DNA from: Gymnothorax reevesii
Lineage: Eukaryota > Chordata > Actinopteri > Anguilliformes > Muraenidae
DNA: 64,000 nucleotides
Direction of reading: 5' to 3'
Assembly: GCA_029721435.1 (NCBI GenBank)
Contig: CM056583.1
Span: 72,539,120-72,603,119, forward strand
This document shows, piece after piece, positions 61,601-64,000 of this stretch (within the stretch, counting starts at the first letter, position 1; each line of letters begins with the position of its first letter). The notes under the pieces were generated by a model. That model searched no databases. It saw only the letters and a list, made by a program, of their open reading frames with translations, and was not told where the DNA came from. A program made the position numbers and the translations under genes.

Positions 61601-63080
61601 CTATCATCATTATTAATAATAAATAATTAATAGTGGCAGTCCAACAATGTTCGCACTTTTTGTCATAGACCGCAATGAAAAAACTATTTGGTAGTTGAAA
61701 GGAATATGTAATGTGATGCCAAACATCTGACTGTGTATTTCCATTTTGCATTTAATACACATAGATTGAAAACACAATCACAACCTTCTTATTGATTTTG
61801 GATATGAGAATGCTTATGACCCATTTCCCAAGTGCAATATTTTTCCAAGTACCCCTCAATTGTTTCATAAATACATTGTTGTACATCCAACGGTTGTCCC
61901 TCCCATATCAATGTTCATGTTAACATCTTAAAATATAATATGGATCCTTAGGAGAAAAATACTGGAGGTTCCTTCTTTAAATCAGCATTATGTATCATTA
62001 AAAATTTAACCAAGCAGCTAACTGGTATCATCTCGAGACCATAGGTTGAAACCTTGATGCAGTTTGCTCTTTTTTTCATATCGACTCTGTTTGTATTTCC
62101 ACACTTTTTGAGCAAGCAGGGAACATTCAACGTAAAAATAAATAAATAAAAAATAAACTTTCTGTCTTTCTGAATCTGTCTGGTTTTCGAAATATATCTG
62201 GGGAGAGAAATATATAAATAAATAAAAAATTCGCTAAAAGTTTCTTTTAGTCACTCGCTGTGCCAGACAAAAATATTAGTATGCAGACAGATGAACTCTT
62301 TGGATTAGTCTTTAAACCTTAACCATGTCTGAACAACTTTATAAAACTGTCTGGAGCGCTGAAACTTTAAATCTTTTTTTTCGCTTCGTCCTCTGGGTCT
62401 GGCGGAGAGCATCGCTGTAATCTTCTAAAAAAGGTCATTTTTCATTTCCATTACACCTGTAGATTCAGAAAGCTCAAGCGAGAATAAAAAGAACTGTCAC
62501 AGTTTCCCAAATCCCTCAACAATTTATTTGTTTGCTCATCCAAAGTGACTCATTTCATTAGCCCTTTTCAATAATTTGTAATTGCATTTATTACCATTTA
62601 AAAATGTGCGAACATTAAATTAATAGAATGCATTTTTTATCCCAGTTCTTCCTACACTGTAAAACCAAATGTTTAAGTTCTGCACATATGCTAAACACTT
62701 TTTTGTAACACTTTTTAAACACGTCACAGAGTTTAGATTCATTTTTAAAGTGTATTCAACAAGTCTGAAAAACCTTGATCGCAACATCCAACAATCATCA
62801 GTGTTTTGAGTGAGAACACCTATTTACAAAAATAATCACCCGGCATTTAGCTTTTGCACACCTATTTAGATTATAAACATGTCACATGTTCCACAGTTTT
62901 ACAGCTTATGAAAGGTATTTTTTATTCTGAAAATAATGCTAATAATCAAAGAGGGAAAGATATTAAATGTGTGTGTGCGCGCAAGTCACCAGTATCCTAC
63001 CAATCAAAACATTTTCCCAAACCACAAGGATATTCATTTTCTTTAATTGTCTTTATTCACCAAGATTTAAGGAGCTCACT
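58601..63080. other. No gene seen
   Basis: AT-rich, with A runs at about 60212-60226 and 61206-61222, and AAAT/AAATAAAT clusters at 62136-62230. A 135-codon frame at 58826-59233 shows no domain. The segment 59690-59960 is GC-richer, without repeat signature, and contains an inverted pair ACTGAAGATTAA (59746-59757) and TTAATCTTCAGT (59845-59856). Confidence 0.45.
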
Positions 63081-63081
63081 G

Positions 63082-63240
63082 GTGTAGCCTGTGGCGCAAC
63101 AGTCCGCATGGTTATTACAGACTGAAGTTAGTGGTTCAAATCAGGCTATTTGACCTTCATCGCAAGTCATTTCCCGACTTTTGAACCCTCTACTCTTCCT
63201 TTATGTGTACACTATCACACCTCAGAATACTGAAAAAGCA
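63082..63240 (+). repeat. tRNA-headed SINE
   Basis: A box TGGCGCAACAG (63092-63102) and B box GGTTCAAATCA (63132-63142) are spaced as in a tRNA promoter. The following CGCAAGTCATTTCCCGACTT and CCTTTATGTGTACACTATCA resemble the body of an abundant fish SINE. There is no acceptor-stem pairing or CCA-type 3' end that would support a working tRNA gene. Confidence 0.6.
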
Positions 63241-63504
63241 TGTACACACTGTCAGATGAGAATTATTGGCTCCTTGGATTGGCGAATAAATGAAGAAAAA
63301 AAGGTTGCATATAATCAACAAAACATCCAATGATCCATGTTAATTTCAGACTTATTGGAAAACTACAGTAGATCCTTTAATTTAAATATATTCATGTACT
63401 TGCATAAGTATAGTTTTTCATTATATCATCTGAATTTAAAAAACACATCCTGGATTCATGCCATCAGAGATAACTATGAGTCTTTTTCATACAACCAACC
63501 ATTT

Positions 63505-63529
63505 TTTCAATATATATATATATATATAG
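63505..63529. repeat. (AT)n microsatellite
   Basis: About ten AT dinucleotides directly next to the Tc1 remnant at 63530. TA-rich target sites are preferred by Tc1 elements. Confidence 0.9.
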
Positions 63530-63690
63530 GCTAAAGGTCAAAGTGCCAGTATGCTGGTACTTTTGACCATTCCTCCTTGCAGAAAGTTTCAAGATGTTTG
63601 CAATTTCTTCCAAAATTTCCCCATACTTCCAGAAAGTCATTGTGCCATTGATCTTCTCTAGTGCCCCTAAAATAGAAAAATGAAAGAAGG
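63530..63690 (-). pseudogene. Scrap of a Tc1-type transposase
   Basis: On the - strand, the frame from about 63665 reads GALEKINGTM and then KYGEILEE, which fits the middle of a Tc1 transposase. In a different frame just downstream, FCKEEWSKVPA fits its C-terminal part. Joining these two pieces implies an internal deletion plus a frameshift. No termini are recognised. The family is not the same as the other copies as far as can be seen. Confidence 0.6.
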
Positions 63691-63885
63691 CCAAAATGTC
63701 AATGACCAACCAACATATTTTACCTTACATATGAGATGCCTCTTTGTATGGATAAATAATTTTTTTGCCAAACATGCTGATTGTGTGTCTGGCTTTTTTA
63801 TGCTTTCCCTCCTTTTTGCACCGACAGTGGCCCACCTGCTACAGAGGTTTTGTGGTTTTTCACTCTTTCAGGAGCAATATAATGT
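63691..63885. other. No gene seen
   Basis: AT-rich spacer before the hairpin, with no supported feature. Confidence 0.4.
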
Positions 63886-63953
63886 CCAACTTCGACAAAA
63901 GGAAGCTAGTCACAGAAAGATGTATGTAATATGCTTCCTTTTGTCAAAGTTGG
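63886..63953. repeat. 21-bp-arm hairpin (inverted repeat)
   Basis: The arm at 63886-63906 (CCAACTTCGACAAAAGGAAG and C) pairs with 63933-63953 with a single mismatch, around a 26-base loop. The RNA form would be a 68-nt stem-loop of pre-miRNA-like size. It may equally be the remains of a small inverted-repeat transposon. No known microRNA seed is recognised. Confidence 0.75.
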
Positions 63954-64000
63954 CCAGTTTAGTGGTAGGCTATAGAGAAATTTATTATAAATTATTTGAA

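Noticed and set aside
63082..63150. Functional tRNA gene
   Set aside because: A and B boxes are present, but stems do not close into a cloverleaf and the 3' part continues as a SINE body.

Overview
This window looks like non-coding DNA from a ray-finned fish. The evidence is its repeat content. There are five separately recognisable Tc1/mariner-type copies from about four families, all broken. There are three tRNA-headed SINEs, one with a 3' tail of the kind shared with fish L2-like LINEs. There is also a dispersed repeat made of a GC-rich hairpin followed by GTCTGTC-like tetranucleotides, and abundant long microsatellites. The sequence is AT-rich overall with local GC- and CpG-rich blocks. 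There is no bacterial, organellar or viral gene organisation. Species assignment is not possible from the sequence alone.

No complete protein-coding gene is visible. The best coding candidate is one 82-base internal exon on the + strand (52161-52242), with a strong pyrimidine tract and AG acceptor, an open frame and a GT donor. If it is real, at least the right part of the window is intronic to an unidentified host gene. The two longest open frames (475 and about 340 codons, both on the - strand) are by-products of minisatellites whose unit lengths are not multiples of three and whose units lack stops in any - strand frame.

Layout: 1-3.5 kb holds a fossil Tc1 copy with a short inverted-repeat element inserted in it, then a near-perfect (GAGT)n array and a compound tetranucleotide array. 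3.5-21.6 kb is mostly unremarkable AT-rich DNA with CA/TG microsatellites, several blocks that resemble conserved non-coding elements, and a CpG-rich block at 17.4-18.45 kb. 21.6-22.4 kb has a SINE next to a hairpin-GTCTGTC repeat. 27.0-27.4 kb has a related repeat with a tandem 151-bp module. 29.7-32.6 kb has two more Tc1-type fossils. 37.45-39.27 kb is a 43-bp minisatellite. 41.45-44.36 kb is a Tc1 copy carrying three nested insertions. 47.1-48.07 kb is a 26-bp minisatellite. 49.77-51.30 kb is the best preserved Tc1 copy, with recognisable catalytic residues but three in-frame stops. 52.16 kb is the candidate exon. 52.3-64 kb is mostly plain sequence, ending with a tRNA-like SINE, a small Tc1 scrap and a strong hairpin.

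The genes do not form a pathway. The main content is an evolutionary record: transposon decay and nesting, tandem-repeat homogenisation, and possible regulatory DNA. I did not find a convincing new multi-gene system.
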